Below are positions 31,665-44,100 of a DNA stretch of 64,000 nucleotides, piece by piece. Source of the stretch: Celoporthe dispersa (lineage: Eukaryota; Ascomycota; Sordariomycetes; Diaporthales; Cryphonectriaceae); NCBI GenBank assembly GCA_016584495.1, contig WAID01000006.1:744001-808000 (forward strand), read 5' to 3'. The translations under genes were made by a program, and so were the position numbers. Numbering within the stretch: the stretch's first letter is position 1; each line of letters opens with the position of its first letter. The notes under the pieces are model-generated. The model made no database searches. It was not told the DNA's origin and was given only the letters and a program-made list of their open reading frames with translations.

Positions 31665-34507
31665 GGCTCTCAGCAAGAATCCTGTTCGATTATCGTAAGA
31701 GAGTACTAAACATTGGCGCGTTTTCTTTTTCCTTCCTTCTTTCTCTGGACGGATTCTCACCTCGGAAGGCCTCGAGATCTTGTCGTGTGACCACCTGCCT
31801 CGGTGAGCACCACTTCTCTACGCGCGTCAAAAATCTCGTGAGAACCCATCCCGCACACAGCACCCGATTCACGCTAGGTGTGCAGTCACCGGCCCAAAAG
31901 GGGACCTGCAATGAACACAAGTCTGCTGGCCAGGTCATTAATTAAAAGAACCCGGCCATGTTCGGACCCGAGGAAGACTCGACGGGCACCATCTGAACCC
32001 CGGGGCGACCAGCCAGGACCCCAAGGTTTACGTTGTGTAGCCTTACAGGCCTGGGTGAGCAGCTGAACTACTGATGAGCTGCCGTGGCACGGAGGTGTGG
32101 CCATTTCCTCGCCAGCCAAGCCAGTGTGACCGTCTTTTCCTCCCCCTCCCTCCCCCTCCCTTTTTCCTTTTCGTAAACGCAGCCCGAGACATACTTTTCC
32201 TCTTCTCTAGTCCACCATTCCCGCACTTTAATCTCTTCCTTCTCCTTTTGTTCCGAGCCGCAACACACAAGACGGCTGATCAGGACCCAGAGATGGAAAA
32301 GCAAGGTCTCACCCACGGCCTTGTGTTACTGCGCTTTCCCTTAGCCTTCAGTAGTGCTGCTTATTCTGCTGATCTCTCGTGTAGGCGAGCTCGAGCTGAG
32401 CTGACGGCCCTGGGAAGACGAGTCACGCATCTACAGCTCCGGGGGAGTCTCTGGCATGAGCTAGGCCTGGCCAAGAAAGAGATGACCGCCTCAGCCCATT
32501 CCGTCGGCCGTGGGACGGCGGCTAGAGGCGCTGATGCAGACATGGATGCCCTGCCGTGCCCTGCCGTGTCCTCCTCCTCTTCAAATCTTGTTTCAACGAC
32601 ATTCCCTCCGTCTCCCTCTAAATATGTATCCGCGGCTCTATAGAATTACTCCATCAACGGGGAAATTTCTCCTAAACTCCCGGAGAGTACAGCGACTGTC
32701 TTAGTCTGCTCCCTAAATCCTGACTAGCTCACGGGATACCAGTCCTGCTTTGTTGTCTTGTTCTCTTTTTTATTATTATTATCTTTTTTTTTTTACCCAC
32801 GATGACACAGCAGGTGACTTCACCATCCCGTATCACGGAGCACATGCCGTCCTGCTTGCATTGGTTGTCTTGAGCTAGAGACCATTACTACTGTAGCCAT
32901 CCACGTCTGGCGTCAGATTGTCACCCAGCGGGCGGGACCAACTCGGTCTCTCCTGAAGGTCTCTTCATGCCACAGGCCGTCCTTCTCTCTACACCTCTGG
33001 GCAGGCGGGCGGCCAAGTCGTATCTGGCCCGAGCTAATTATGAACCTCTGAAGAGGTCCAAGAGACGCCTCGATGGTGTGGTCAGTGGTCTGGCAACGCG
33101 CATAGCCTCTGCCAAGCCACTCCTTGTGTCCTTCCAGGCATGATCACCAGGTTTATAACGGTGTTTGGCATGTCGATATTAATGAACGACTTTTTTTCTT
33201 TCTTTTACTCCCATGCCACCTTCTCTGCTTATCTTGTCCTCTTACAATCACGACGCCATCGCCTTGTCTGAGCGCCTCATTACGTGCCCGGACGCACTAT
33301 GGATCCGCCCACTCACACACAGCCCCCCCTGTAGAGATTGAGCTTCGAGAAGGCGGTAAGCTGGGTGTGTACCAGCTCATCAATGTATGTCGCCCGAGGA
33401 GTATTCCTTCGCCGTGGTTCCTCAGCCTGCATCTTGTGGTCCTCTGCGGAATGTAACCTCGTGTCATCTTGTGGTGGAGACACTTTTGTTTCTCCTTTTC
33501 TTGGGTCCCGTGGCAAGACAAGGTTCGGCTGCTCCCTTCCGGTACTTACTCTTCTTCTCACTCCAACTGAGTCCGAGCACGCACACGCAACGCCTAACAG
33601 GTCCCCAAGGATCTTGGCGTGAGAAGGGGCTGTGGCATGTTCAAAGGAGGGACCGGTCTCGGCTCCTTCGTCGGTCACCGCCCATCCGGCACGTGGGGCT
33701 TGGTTGCGGCGCGCCCTCCCCCCCCCCCCCAACACACCACCTCCACCCAGACTTGTCTTTCCATGACGGTTTGTTCTACTTCTTCTGCTGGGCGTGGAAG
33801 AGAAAGAGAAAGGAAATCTCCATCAAGGGTAACTTGGCTTCCAAGTCGATGACAGGTGGACTATTGTACTATTGTCTTCAGCGCGCGCCCGGTCCATCAA
33901 GACAAGGCAATCTACCCGCCACACAAGCCCAGCCGCCACGTTGAAGGAGGGCACACCATGCAGCCACCGATATCTCATGATTGTTCATTACCGCCGCTAT
34001 TCCTCTAGTACTCGGTAATAACCAGGATGGGGTGTTGGCCTATCAACCACCTTCCCAACCACCGATATACCCGTTCCCTAGGTTCTTGACATACACACAG
34101 CGTTGGATGGCGTTCATACCGGCTCTCGAAGAGAGAGAGAGAGAGAGAAACAGAGGGAAAGAAAGAGAGAGGTATTGTGGTAGCCTAAAATAAAGTGTCC
34201 TACAGGAGGCGTTAGACAAGTCGGCAAGGCATGCATTGTGTAGCTGATGGGAGGTCATCTGCATGTTTAAAATTGTCAAAACTGCAGCTTCTATGATCAT
34301 GCGTTTGATTATGGACTTTCTCTACTTACTCACAACACAGTCTCTAAGTATTCATCCTCTTCCTCTTCCCTTCCGTCTTACTTGGACATTCGTTCATGTG
34401 CCTCTGGTAGTATAAGGACTTACTTCTACCATATCAACAACAAACATTGCCATCGATTCTTGATCTATTTTCTCTCTTTTTGTTCCCCCCCCCTCCTCCT
34501 TCTCATC

Positions 34508-36512
34508 ATGAGCACCTCTTGGGCGACATCTCTGCTCCCGGTCCTGGCCGCGAGCGTACTGGCGACTACGGTCACCTTTGATTGGACCATCGACTGGTTG
34601 ACAGCCGCACCAGACGGCTACGCCAGGCCCGTGATAGGAATCAACGGCGAATGGCCGTGTCCTATCATCCAGGCCAACCAGGGTGATACCATTATCGTGA
34701 ACATCCAGAATAATCTGGGAAATGAGACAACTGGCCTGCATTTCCACGGCATCAGACAATATGGGACGCCCGAGATGGACGGACCTGTGGGGGTTTCGCA
34801 GTGCTCTGTGCCCCCAGGGTCCTCTTTACATACCAGTTTGAGGTTCGCAGATATTGCCACCATACTTGGGAGAAGAACAACAAGCATAAGAAGAAAGCCA
34901 GATCTTGGGGACTAGCATACTGACTTCCTGTTGTCTAACCTACAGGTAGAAAACCCGGGCACATACTGGTACCACTCGCATGTGATGGGACAGTACCCTG
35001 ATGGGCTTAGAGGACCTCTTATTGTCCACGATCCTGATGACCCGTACAAGGGCCAAGTCGACGAGGAGGTCATCATGACGGTGTCAGACTGGTGAGTTCC
35101 ACCCACCAATCATAACCAAGACATTATCGTAAGAGTCCGGTGAGGGTTTACAAGTTCGCGCTCTCAGGTACCATAGCCAGACCATCCCGCTGGCCCAGGC
35201 CATGCTCCAGCCGAACAACACAAACTTCCTCCCTCCCACCCCAAACAGTGTCATCCTGAACGAGGGCGGCAGCAACCTGATCCCCTTCCAGAAGGGAAAG
35301 ACATACCGAATCCGCATGATCAACTTCTCTGCCATCACCGCCGCCATGATCACATTTCAGTCCCAGACCATGAGGATCATCATGCAGGACGGCTCCTACA
35401 TCACCGAAGCAGACGCCGACCTGGTCCGGCTGGACTGTGCCCAGAGATACGACGTCCTCCTCACCTCCAACAGCAGCAGTAATGACAGCAGTTATCCTTT
35501 TCTTGTTGCTCTGGATTTCAACAAGGACTACACCAACCCAAGCGCCTCGCCACAGCCCATCTCGTGGCCCTACAACGAGACCGGATACCTCGTAGTAGAC
35601 CCCAACGCCAACAGGACTTCGGTCGATGTCGTCCACGTCTTTGATCCCGTAGACGACTCCAAATTCACCAACGACGACTGTGAAGGTCCCTGGGGCCCTG
35701 TGACTCAGACCATCCAGCTCGACTTCAACTTCTGCTTCGACAACAACAGCATCCCTAGGGCGTGTCTCAACGGCCAGACCTACGTAGACCAGCGCGTGCC
35801 CACCCTGTACACCGCCGCAACGACAGACGACGACAACACCAACCCGGTCGTGTATGGCGCCGTGAACCCCTTCATCGTCGAGGAGGGTCAGGTCGTGGAT
35901 ATCATCCTCAACAATCTCGACACCGCCATCCACCCTTTCCACCTGCACGGCCACCAGTTCCAGGTCATCGCCCGCCCGCCCAGCGGCACGGGGGGAATGG
36001 CCTGGCGCTACCACTGACGAGCCTGACTACCCGCCCTCCAGGGACACTCTTTCCATCAACGGCGCCTCGTACGCTGTGCTGCGTTTCAAGGCTGAAAACC
36101 CGGGCGTGTGGCTGTTCCACTGCCACATCGAGTGGCACGTCGAGATGGGCCTCATGGCGACCATCGTCGAGGCCCCGGAGCAGCTGCGCGGGCTCCAGTT
36201 CCCAGAGGACCACATCGAGGCGTGTAAAGTCCAGGGTGAGCCTTATGAGGGGAATGCGGCAGGGAATACGGTAAATTATACTGATACCGAGGGCATGTTG
36301 GTTGTGAATCCGGTTACGTTTACCGGGTAAGTCCGTTTTCTCTTCTTCCTCATCTTCTCCTTCTTTTTGTTTTCCCCCAATACTTTTTTCTTTTCTTTTT
36401 CTTCTCTGAGTAGAGCTGTTGGACTGACTTTGATGATTCCAGGGCCCTGTGGGAGCCGACTGCGACCGCCACGCCTCGATCGCTATCTCGTGTGGCGAGG
36501 AGGTGGGTGTGA
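34508..36512 (+). CDS. Secreted multicopper oxidase, Fet3/laccase-like, two frame disruptions
   Basis: Multicopper oxidases couple substrate oxidation (iron or phenols) to reduction of oxygen to water. A signal peptide (MSTSWATSLLPVLAASVLA) leads into three cupredoxin domains. All four copper-ligand blocks are present: LHFHGIRQY, YWYHSH, HPFHLHGHQF and WLFHCHIEWH. Exons are 34508-34842, 34946-35091, 35168-36326 and 36443-36512, with GT-AG introns. One base is missing in the T run at 34825-34827, so that SSFTYQFE joins VENPGTYWYHSH. One G is extra in the six-G run at 35990-35995; uncorrected it ends the protein at 36017, losing the last copper block. Corrected length is 569 residues. The core resembles Fet3-type ferroxidases, yet no C-terminal membrane anchor is visible, and no iron permease gene is nearby. 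It lies 4.6 kb from the melanin-type PKS. Confidence 0.86.
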
Positions 36513-39500
36513 AGGATTATCGAGAACACAAGTGCCGTCATGCAGTTGATTTTCTTCTGGGCCTTTTTCTTTCCCCTCTCTCTCTTCAACGATGGGACGA
36601 AAGATGATGGTATGGTAATTAATTGACAGACAAGTAAACTTGGTGGTGGTCTTTTGTTTCATGATGCTCGCTCAACTCTTCGCTCCGCTTCATCTTGAGA
36701 CTTAGTACTTGTGAGATTGTGATTTTCAAAGTCTTGATAATAGCGTGTTTGGATCTGTAGATCTCAACGTCCTAACAAAGAAATAAAAAAAAAAATAGTA
36801 GTCTCTCGTGCGAGCGATTGGTGTTTTCGTTGGAGATCGGGTGGTCCTTAAGTCTCGAGGAGTGTCTGCCCTGATGGAGCTACCAACTTCTTCTGGCCCG
36901 CATGTGGCTGTCTGGGGTAGCATCAGCCCTTCTGATTGTGATTTTTTCACATGGGGATGTAAAGAAGGCCAACAAAAAGATCTCCTGGGATATATTTATC
37001 GAGTATCCGCCGCAACCTCACAAGCCCAGACTCTTGAATTTCTGAGTCGTAAACTCGTGAGTATTGATGCCGTCGTGAGCAGTGGAATCGGAAACGGGCC
37101 ATGGTTGCGTGGTCTAAGTAATATTTTGGGGCGGATACTCTGCCAGCCTTCCTTCGGTAGGGGTGGTATAGTTCGAAAAGGGATCGTCCGTTCATGATTG
37201 GCACAGTCTCGACCACCGCCATACATGGGGGCGGAGGCATGGTGATTATTTGTACGGTTTACGCGTCGAACGGACTTTCCCGCGGACCAGGACTCGAATT
37301 CGATCCAATCATTCCAGCGAGATAGGACGAGATAGATTCTCTTCGATACCACTGATTGCACGTAGGCTAAAAGGGTAGTAGAAGGCTCCTTTCAGCTCCG
37401 TAGGCCGTACCACACCTCTCTCCTTCTCCTCATCCTGCTAAAGCCCCGCACGTTGGACAAGCGCACCATGGAGTTCACTACTGGTCGATTACCGAACAAG
37501 GTTTTGGATGATATGTCCGTCTCGGGCGGCTCTAGTTGCCCTGGCAGCCCCGGAGGTGGTGTATGTGGCTGAGGACACCTCGGCATCACTCTACTAAGTC
37601 ATGACGTGTCGGGCTTGTTATTATGTCGGTGGGCTGGGATGGGTGCATACAGTCCGAGCAAGATTTCGTGGCCGTGCTATCAAGCAATCACGGCCACGAG
37701 CTATCGTCGGCACTTCACGCTCCAGCCGTGCCATCGCGCTGCTGGTAACTTCGACGCCGCACGAGAGGCCGCGCGCACAACTTCGTCGACTGCTTCTTTC
37801 TAGGCGGATGGCGAGCGTTGTGTATTCCAGCCAACTGGCTTGCAATGGTACAGCAGATGATCTGGCCAGGCATCCGGTGGGCGGCGCGAGTTCAGCACCA
37901 CGGTGGCTCCACGAATGGGAGGTAGAGTCCTTCTAGAACGATCTTTGGACTGCAGCATGGCGGCCCTGTGATGCAAAGGAAGAAGACTGGGACGTGAGGT
38001 TATCCTGACATGATCAGCCCGCGTTACGTTACTGTACTAGGCCAGGATATTACGGGGTGCAGAATACTGCCTCACTCATGGATCTTCGTGTACCATCTCA
38101 CTCATATCAGGGTCCCGATGGAACATCTTGGACGACATAGCGTTCAAAGCCATCTAGATTCACTACTCAAAGTCCTGTCAGGAAGTGATTGCGCGTCGAT
38201 GATTACTGGACCCGCGGGCCCAACACCATATCGTGTGTAAGTGTAAACGTAGATGACGCGGCGGTCCGCGATATGATGCTATCCTGGCATCACAGCATGT
38301 GTATCTGCCATGCGTAGGTTATGGGCTCTTGCCAGGACTGCATTCTACAAGTTGTGACTCTGTGAACACAGATTCAAAAGGTGACACTCTGCGTTATGTC
38401 AAGGCACATGAAGATAACAAGCATCGTGGCCATAAAAAGTTTGAGGAGTACGAGGACACAAGATGTTCTTGAGCACAACACAACCTTTACAGCCAGGCTC
38501 TCTTGGACCATGTTCGTTGAGATGCCTAGGTGGGGGCTATCTCAGGCAGCATTGCTTATTATTTTGAGAGCGCCACATTTGCTATCGTCATGGTCTCAGA
38601 GCTCAAGTGGGCATCTTGGCGCAGACTTCTTTTGCGTGACGTGTTTATGCGCTCAGTTTGATCTTGTTTTGCTTCTTGGAGTTGACTTGACTGATTCCTA
38701 CGAACAGCATAGCGATCTCATCTTAGGAGCACGAATACTAATATGCCCTGCTATGTAGGAACCTTTCATTTCACCCTCATCCCGAGGCATAAACCTTCGA
38801 CAAATTTGAAGAAGGGAAACTAATTAGAGAATGAATAGAAAAGTAGATTACGATATTTTTCTACATTAAGGGATAGACAAAAGGCAGAGATACCGTTACG
38901 GGACTATAAGCACGGAGTCCGTCAAGGCCTAGATGAGAGGAGGCGAAGTATCGGATTCCGAGAAAGCGGCATAGACTTACGGCTCTCGTCAGACGATGAT
39001 AGAGATTAGTTGACGGTGAGGATGCGCAGATTGATAGTAAAATCTCTGAGGTCCGAGCCTGCTCTGCATCATATCTCGTATTAACTAGCTCCTGATACGC
39101 GAACATAGCCCTGAACTATCAGCCGACGCGGAGCAAACATTTTCTTGAGCTCACTAGCTGCACGGAACGGTCGGATTGAGAGCACTGCTCGCGTTGTGGT
39201 CTGACAATTCCCTCGGGAGAATTTGTGCGACCCGAGACTTACGGGTCGAGATATCGAAATTGTTCGCAACAAAAGGGCCGTAGGGATAGCGACAGCCCCT
39301 TTGCTCCTGCATATTCAAGATGTATAATCATGGAAAGCGGTATCTGAGTGATGTGAGATTTTAAAAGCCCGATTAGACCCAGAGTGGGCATATCTTGTAG
39401 ACGAGGCGCATTGGCGGGACATTGATACTAATGTTGCCGTCGTGGCGTCTGGCGGGCATCATTGTGTGGCTTTCCGATGTCCAATATGAATCTGACGCGA

Positions 39501-40550
39501 ACAATGATCAAACTCAAAAAAAGTTTATCATGGATGCTACCGTCAGCGATAATTAGAAGGGCCATCGAAGTAACGTGGTAGTTTGAGACCGATTAGCATC
39601 TGTGTTCCGCTCCTGGCCGTGCCGTGCGGTTCCCGCTCTGGCCCATGGGGTTGACGGTATGTATTGTTTCGCCTCGTTTCGAAGCTTGTGCGGGTCATTT
39701 GGCAGTTCTGAAAGGCCAATTAGAACAGTATAATCCTACCATCTTTGCAATATGTGTGTACTTTGTGGGAGGGAGGACGGGAGCGTGAATCAAGGCAAGG
39801 GGCGTTGAAGCCGTGGGTAGTGTGCCGCTATTTCCTATAGTGCACGGCGAAATTCCGTTGACCGTAGCGAGCAGAGAGCCCCATAAGCCTTCCCCCTCCA
39901 GGGCCTGAAATCCTTCCGAACGGCCCGCGCTAGCTTAGCAATCCGGAGGTAAATCAGTGGGTTCCCAGGCCTAAGCACCTTGTCGCTGCCCACCTGGCGC
40001 TTAATGTAAGCTTATGTAAGGCTGCTATACCTTTTGTGACTTCACCTCATTCGACGTCGTCCGTCTCCTGCATTCTCAAGAAAGCCACACCGCGCAGGAA
40101 CGCACCAGCCTTGCGAGACAGCATGAGGCCGCAAGCAGCAGCAGCAGCATGAACTCTTCCTCATCGGGACGACTGTCGGCAAGAATCATGAATATTGACA
40201 AGTTCTGATGGCGGTCAGAGATGATATCTGCAATGGGCGGATTGGGGATGTCCGGACGTCAACTCCGACCAAAATGCACCAGCGCCAGCATGGTTTGACA
40301 CCGAGCCCAACACTCCAGAGAGACATGAAATGACATATTGGCTCCATAGACCATGAGCTGCAACAGTGGCCCTCTATTTTCTTCTACTATGTAAGGCACG
40401 GGCCTGATTACACAGGATTGTCACCCTGCTCCTGGACAACTTGTCAGTGACCGCAACCATGACCGTGCAGCCAAGGGAGGGGGGGGGGGGGGAACGGTCA
40501 TACGGGTTTGCTATTTCCGAAAGAGAGATCTACGGAGAAAGGCTGGTGTT

Positions 40551-40796
40551 TCACAAGCTTATATTGCTGCGGTCATTCCTGGTAGCACTGCCCTCTCTGG
40601 TCAGGGACGCTCCGAGCTTGATGACTTTTACGAGATGCAGACCCGCACCGGCGAAGATAGGCGCTGACAAGTCACGGCCACGGCCTCGTCGAGCTGAAAC
40701 TCAGCTTTCTTGATGACCTGGAGGATTCCGAGCTTGGCCCAGCCTGCTATGAGCTGCAGTAGCTCAGGCCAGGCAACGTTGCGCCCGAACAGATCG
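40551..40796 (-). other. Possible coding remnant, unidentified
   Basis: Read on the minus strand, a splice-acceptor-like GAGTTTTCAG is followed by an open stretch encoding DLFGRNVAWPELLQL and then AKLGILQVIKKAEFQLDEAV, ending at a stop at 40628. The neighbouring frame stays open to 40551 with HLVKVIKLGASL. The amino-acid pattern (amphipathic helix, then a Val-Ile-Lys-Lys...Phe-x-Leu-Asp-Glu-Ala strand-helix) is reminiscent of the last helix of zinc-type alcohol dehydrogenase/quinone reductase proteins. No start, upstream exon or catalytic motif was found. It may be a decayed tailoring gene next to the PKS or chance. Confidence 0.2.
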
Positions 40797-41065
40797 CTGA
40801 AAACTCAATAGGCATCAGTGCTATTGGTAGCGTGGACTTGCCCATATCCGGAGGCGGTTTGGAGATCTGCTAATGTCCTTCGGTCACCGAGGACCCGCTG
40901 TATCGGACACACAGCTTAGTCTGACGGTGTGAAGGAGAGTCCAAGCGAGGAATCAGGCGTGCAGGGACAATGTCGCTGGCTCCTTCGCCATGCATGAGGC
41001 CAGGGCACGTCGGATTATTGGGTTGACCTGATACTTAGCCTCACAATGGCTGTGCTCTCACACGT

Positions 41066-41072
41066 TATATAT
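41066..41072 (+). promoter_or_regulatory. Candidate TATA box of the PKS gene
   Basis: TATATAT lies about 87 bases before the PKS start codon within otherwise mixed sequence, a usual spacing for a fungal core promoter. Position and sequence are the only evidence. Confidence 0.3.
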
Positions 41073-41152
41073 GTTCAAATGAGCTCCCTCCAGTACCTTG
41101 ACTCTGATATCCTATTCGGCAGGACAAAAGTCTATGGCGACAGGTTTTCACC

Positions 41153-44100
41153 ATGGCTGACCAACTAGCATATCTCCTCTTCGGAGATCAGTCGACTGAC
41201 ACACATGGTTTTCTTGCTGACCTGTTCCGGCAGACGGACCGCGGAACCCTCGCCAACGCGTTCCTGGAGCAAGCCGGCCGGGGGCTGAGGAAGGAGATCG
41301 AGACCTTGCCAAAGATCGAAAGGTCGAAATTTCCAAGCTTCCTCAGCCTGCAGAACCTAAACGAGAGGCATCATGCTCAGAAGCTGAAGCACCCTGGAAT
41401 CGCCGCTGCCCTCCTCTGTGTGTCTCAGCTGGCGCACTATATCGAGTAAGTGACCCAGTCGTGACAATACCTGGAGACAATACTGATGGGCAGCAGCTAT
41501 GCTGAGAAGCACTACGAAGACTTGCTCATGCCCCATGAGCAGATGTTCTTTGGTGGTCTCTGCTCTGGCATGTTCGCAGCAGCAGCTATCACATGCACAC
41601 CGACTCTCTCGACCCTCGTTCCGGTCGCTGCCCAGGTTGTCTTGATGGCTTTCCGTACCGGGGCCCACGTGGCCGCCATGGCTGAGCGGCTGTTTCCACC
41701 CGCGGAGCATTCTGAAAGCTGGACTTACATGCTACCGGGGATGGGCGCGGATGAAACCCAGACCGCACTCGACAATTTTAACCTAGAAAATGTGAGCTCT
41801 CTCGAACTTTACTTGTCAAGCTGCTCATGCTGACAGAAAGCAGAGAATCCCCCCTGCCAGCAGGGTGTACGTCAGTGCAGTCTCAGTTGCCAGCGTCGCT
41901 ATCTCTGGCCCGCCTGACGTGTTGAGACTGCTTTTCACGTCAGGCCACCTCTCGGTGAAACCGACGTCAATACCAGTCTATGGACCATACCATGCCCCAC
42001 ACCTGCACTCATCCGTCGATGTGGCCAATGTCTTGGGTCTAAAGGATGCTGCCGTCCAAGACACGTTCCACAATACCAAGCCGAGGTCTCCAATCATGTC
42101 GTGCAAGACCGGAGAATGGATCAAGGAGACCGACACTATTGCGCTTCTTGAGCGAATTGTGTACGAGATCCTTAATGATACCTTGGTGTTTCACAAGTTC
42201 TTAGATGCTGGTGTTGAGCTGGCACACCAGTCTGACGGCAAGACGATCCTCATATTACCTTTCGGACCAACACAGAATGCCTCCACGCTCGCCAACCTCC
42301 TGAAGAGCAAGACCTCGAACAACGTCATCCTCAGAAACCCCCCAAGGATCTCGAAAGAGAGCACAGAATCTAGTATCGGCAATCACGGCTCGACAGGAAG
42401 ATGCAAGCTGGCCATTGTTGGTATGGCAGGCCGCTTCCCTGATTCGGCCAGCCACGAGAAGCTCTGGGAGCTACTCGAGAAGGGGCTGGATGTCCACCGC
42501 GTCGTGCCAGCAGATCGTTTCCCCGTTGCGACCCATGTCGACCCAAGCGGAAAGGCTATCAACACTAGTCACACGCCATATGGGTGCTGGATCGAGAAGC
42601 CTGGCCACTTTGATCCTCGCTTCTTCAACATGTCGCCGCGAGAAGCCTTCCAGACCGATCCGATGCAGAGGATGGCGTTGACGACAGCTTATGAAGCGCT
42701 CGAGATGTCGGGCTATGTGCCTAACAGAACTCCATCCACAAGACTGGACCGGATCGGAACGTTCTACGGACAGACTTCCGATGACTGGCGGGAGATCAAT
42801 GCGGCACAGGAAGTCGATACCTACTTCATCACCGGTGGTGTTCGAGCCTTTGGCCCGGGTAGGATCAACTACCATTTCGGATTCAGCGGCCCTAGCCTCA
42901 ACATCGATACTGCATGCTCGTCTAGTGCTGCTGCGATGAACGTGGCTTGCTCTTCTCTGTGGGCGCGCGACTGTGACACCGCGATCGTCGGCGGTCTGTC
43001 TTGCATGACAAATTCCGACATCTTCGCGGGTTTGAGCAGAGGCCAGTTCCTTTCCAAGAATGGGCCGTGCTCTACTTTTGACAACGATGCAGATGGGTAC
43101 TGCAGGGGTGACGGCTGCGCGTCGGTCATCGTCAAGCGGCTCGAGGATGCCGAAGCCGACCAAGACCGCATCCTGGCCGTTATACTCGGCACCGCTACGA
43201 ATCACTCCGCTGATGCCATTTCCATCACACACCCTCACGGGCCTACCCAGTCAGTCTTGTCGACAGCAATTCTAGATGAGGCCGGCGTCGATCCGCTCGA
43301 TGTCGACTACGTCGAGATGCACGGTACCGGAACGCAAGCTGGCGACGGAACCGAGATGGTCTCCGTCACCGATGTGTTTGCTCCGGCAGACAGAAAGCGA
43401 CCTGTGGACCGGCCACTGTACCTAGGCTCAGTCAAGGCTAACGTGGGCCATGGCGAGGCTGCATCCGGAGTCACTGCTGTCATCAAAGTCCTCATGATGC
43501 TTCAGAAGAATGCCATCCCTCCCCATGTTGGCATCAAGGGCGAGATCAACAAGACGTTCCCCGGAGATCTTTCGGAACGTAACGTCAACATCGCCTTCCA
43601 CAGCACTCCGTTCAGGAGACGAGACGGAAAGCTCCGGCGGGTCTTCATCAATAACTTCAGCGCTGCTGGTGGCAACACTGGTTTGTTACTTGAAGATGCC
43701 CCGAGAAAACAGCCTGCGGCCCAAGATCCACGAAGTCATCACGTCATCACTCTTACAGCCAAGTCCAAGGCCGCCATGATACGCAATGCCGAGAGGCTGG
43801 TCGCCTGGATAGAAGAGCACCCAGACACGCCACTGTCCCATGTGGCCTACACCACCACCGCTCGCAAGATCCAACACTATTGGCGTATGAATGTTGCCGC
43901 TATGGACCTCTGTGAAGCAAAGAATGCCATCCAAGATCGCCTGCGAGAAAATTTCTCTCCCGTACTGCCGGAACAGCCCAAAGTGGCGTTTATCTTCACC
44001 GGTCAAGGATCCCACTATGCAGGCCTCGGCAAGGAATTCTACGCACTACACTCGATCTTCCGCCAGAGCATCGATGAATCCAACCAGCTGGCACAGATCC

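Larger units (their letters stand above)
30613..34507. other. Gene-poor stretch of 3.9 kb
   Basis: No gene is recognised on either strand. It holds a (TG)12 tract at 30960-30984, a T24 run at 31641-31664, several CT-rich patches and a GA run at 34128-34149. Frames of 60-190 codons show no domains and no consistent codon bias. The last 150 bases are the CT-rich leader of the multicopper oxidase gene. Confidence 0.5.
36513..41152. other. Gene-poor stretch of 4.6 kb upstream of the PKS
   Basis: No intact gene is recognised. Frames are short and lack domains. Base composition is mixed and CpG is retained, so heavy repeat-induced point mutation is not obvious. A G12 run lies near 40481-40492. A possible coding remnant is at 40551-40796 on the minus strand, listed separately. 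Confidence 0.45.

Noticed and set aside
35148..36014. Minus-strand frame of 288 codons
   Set aside because: Shadow of the multicopper oxidase third exon, which carries the copper-binding motifs on the plus strand.
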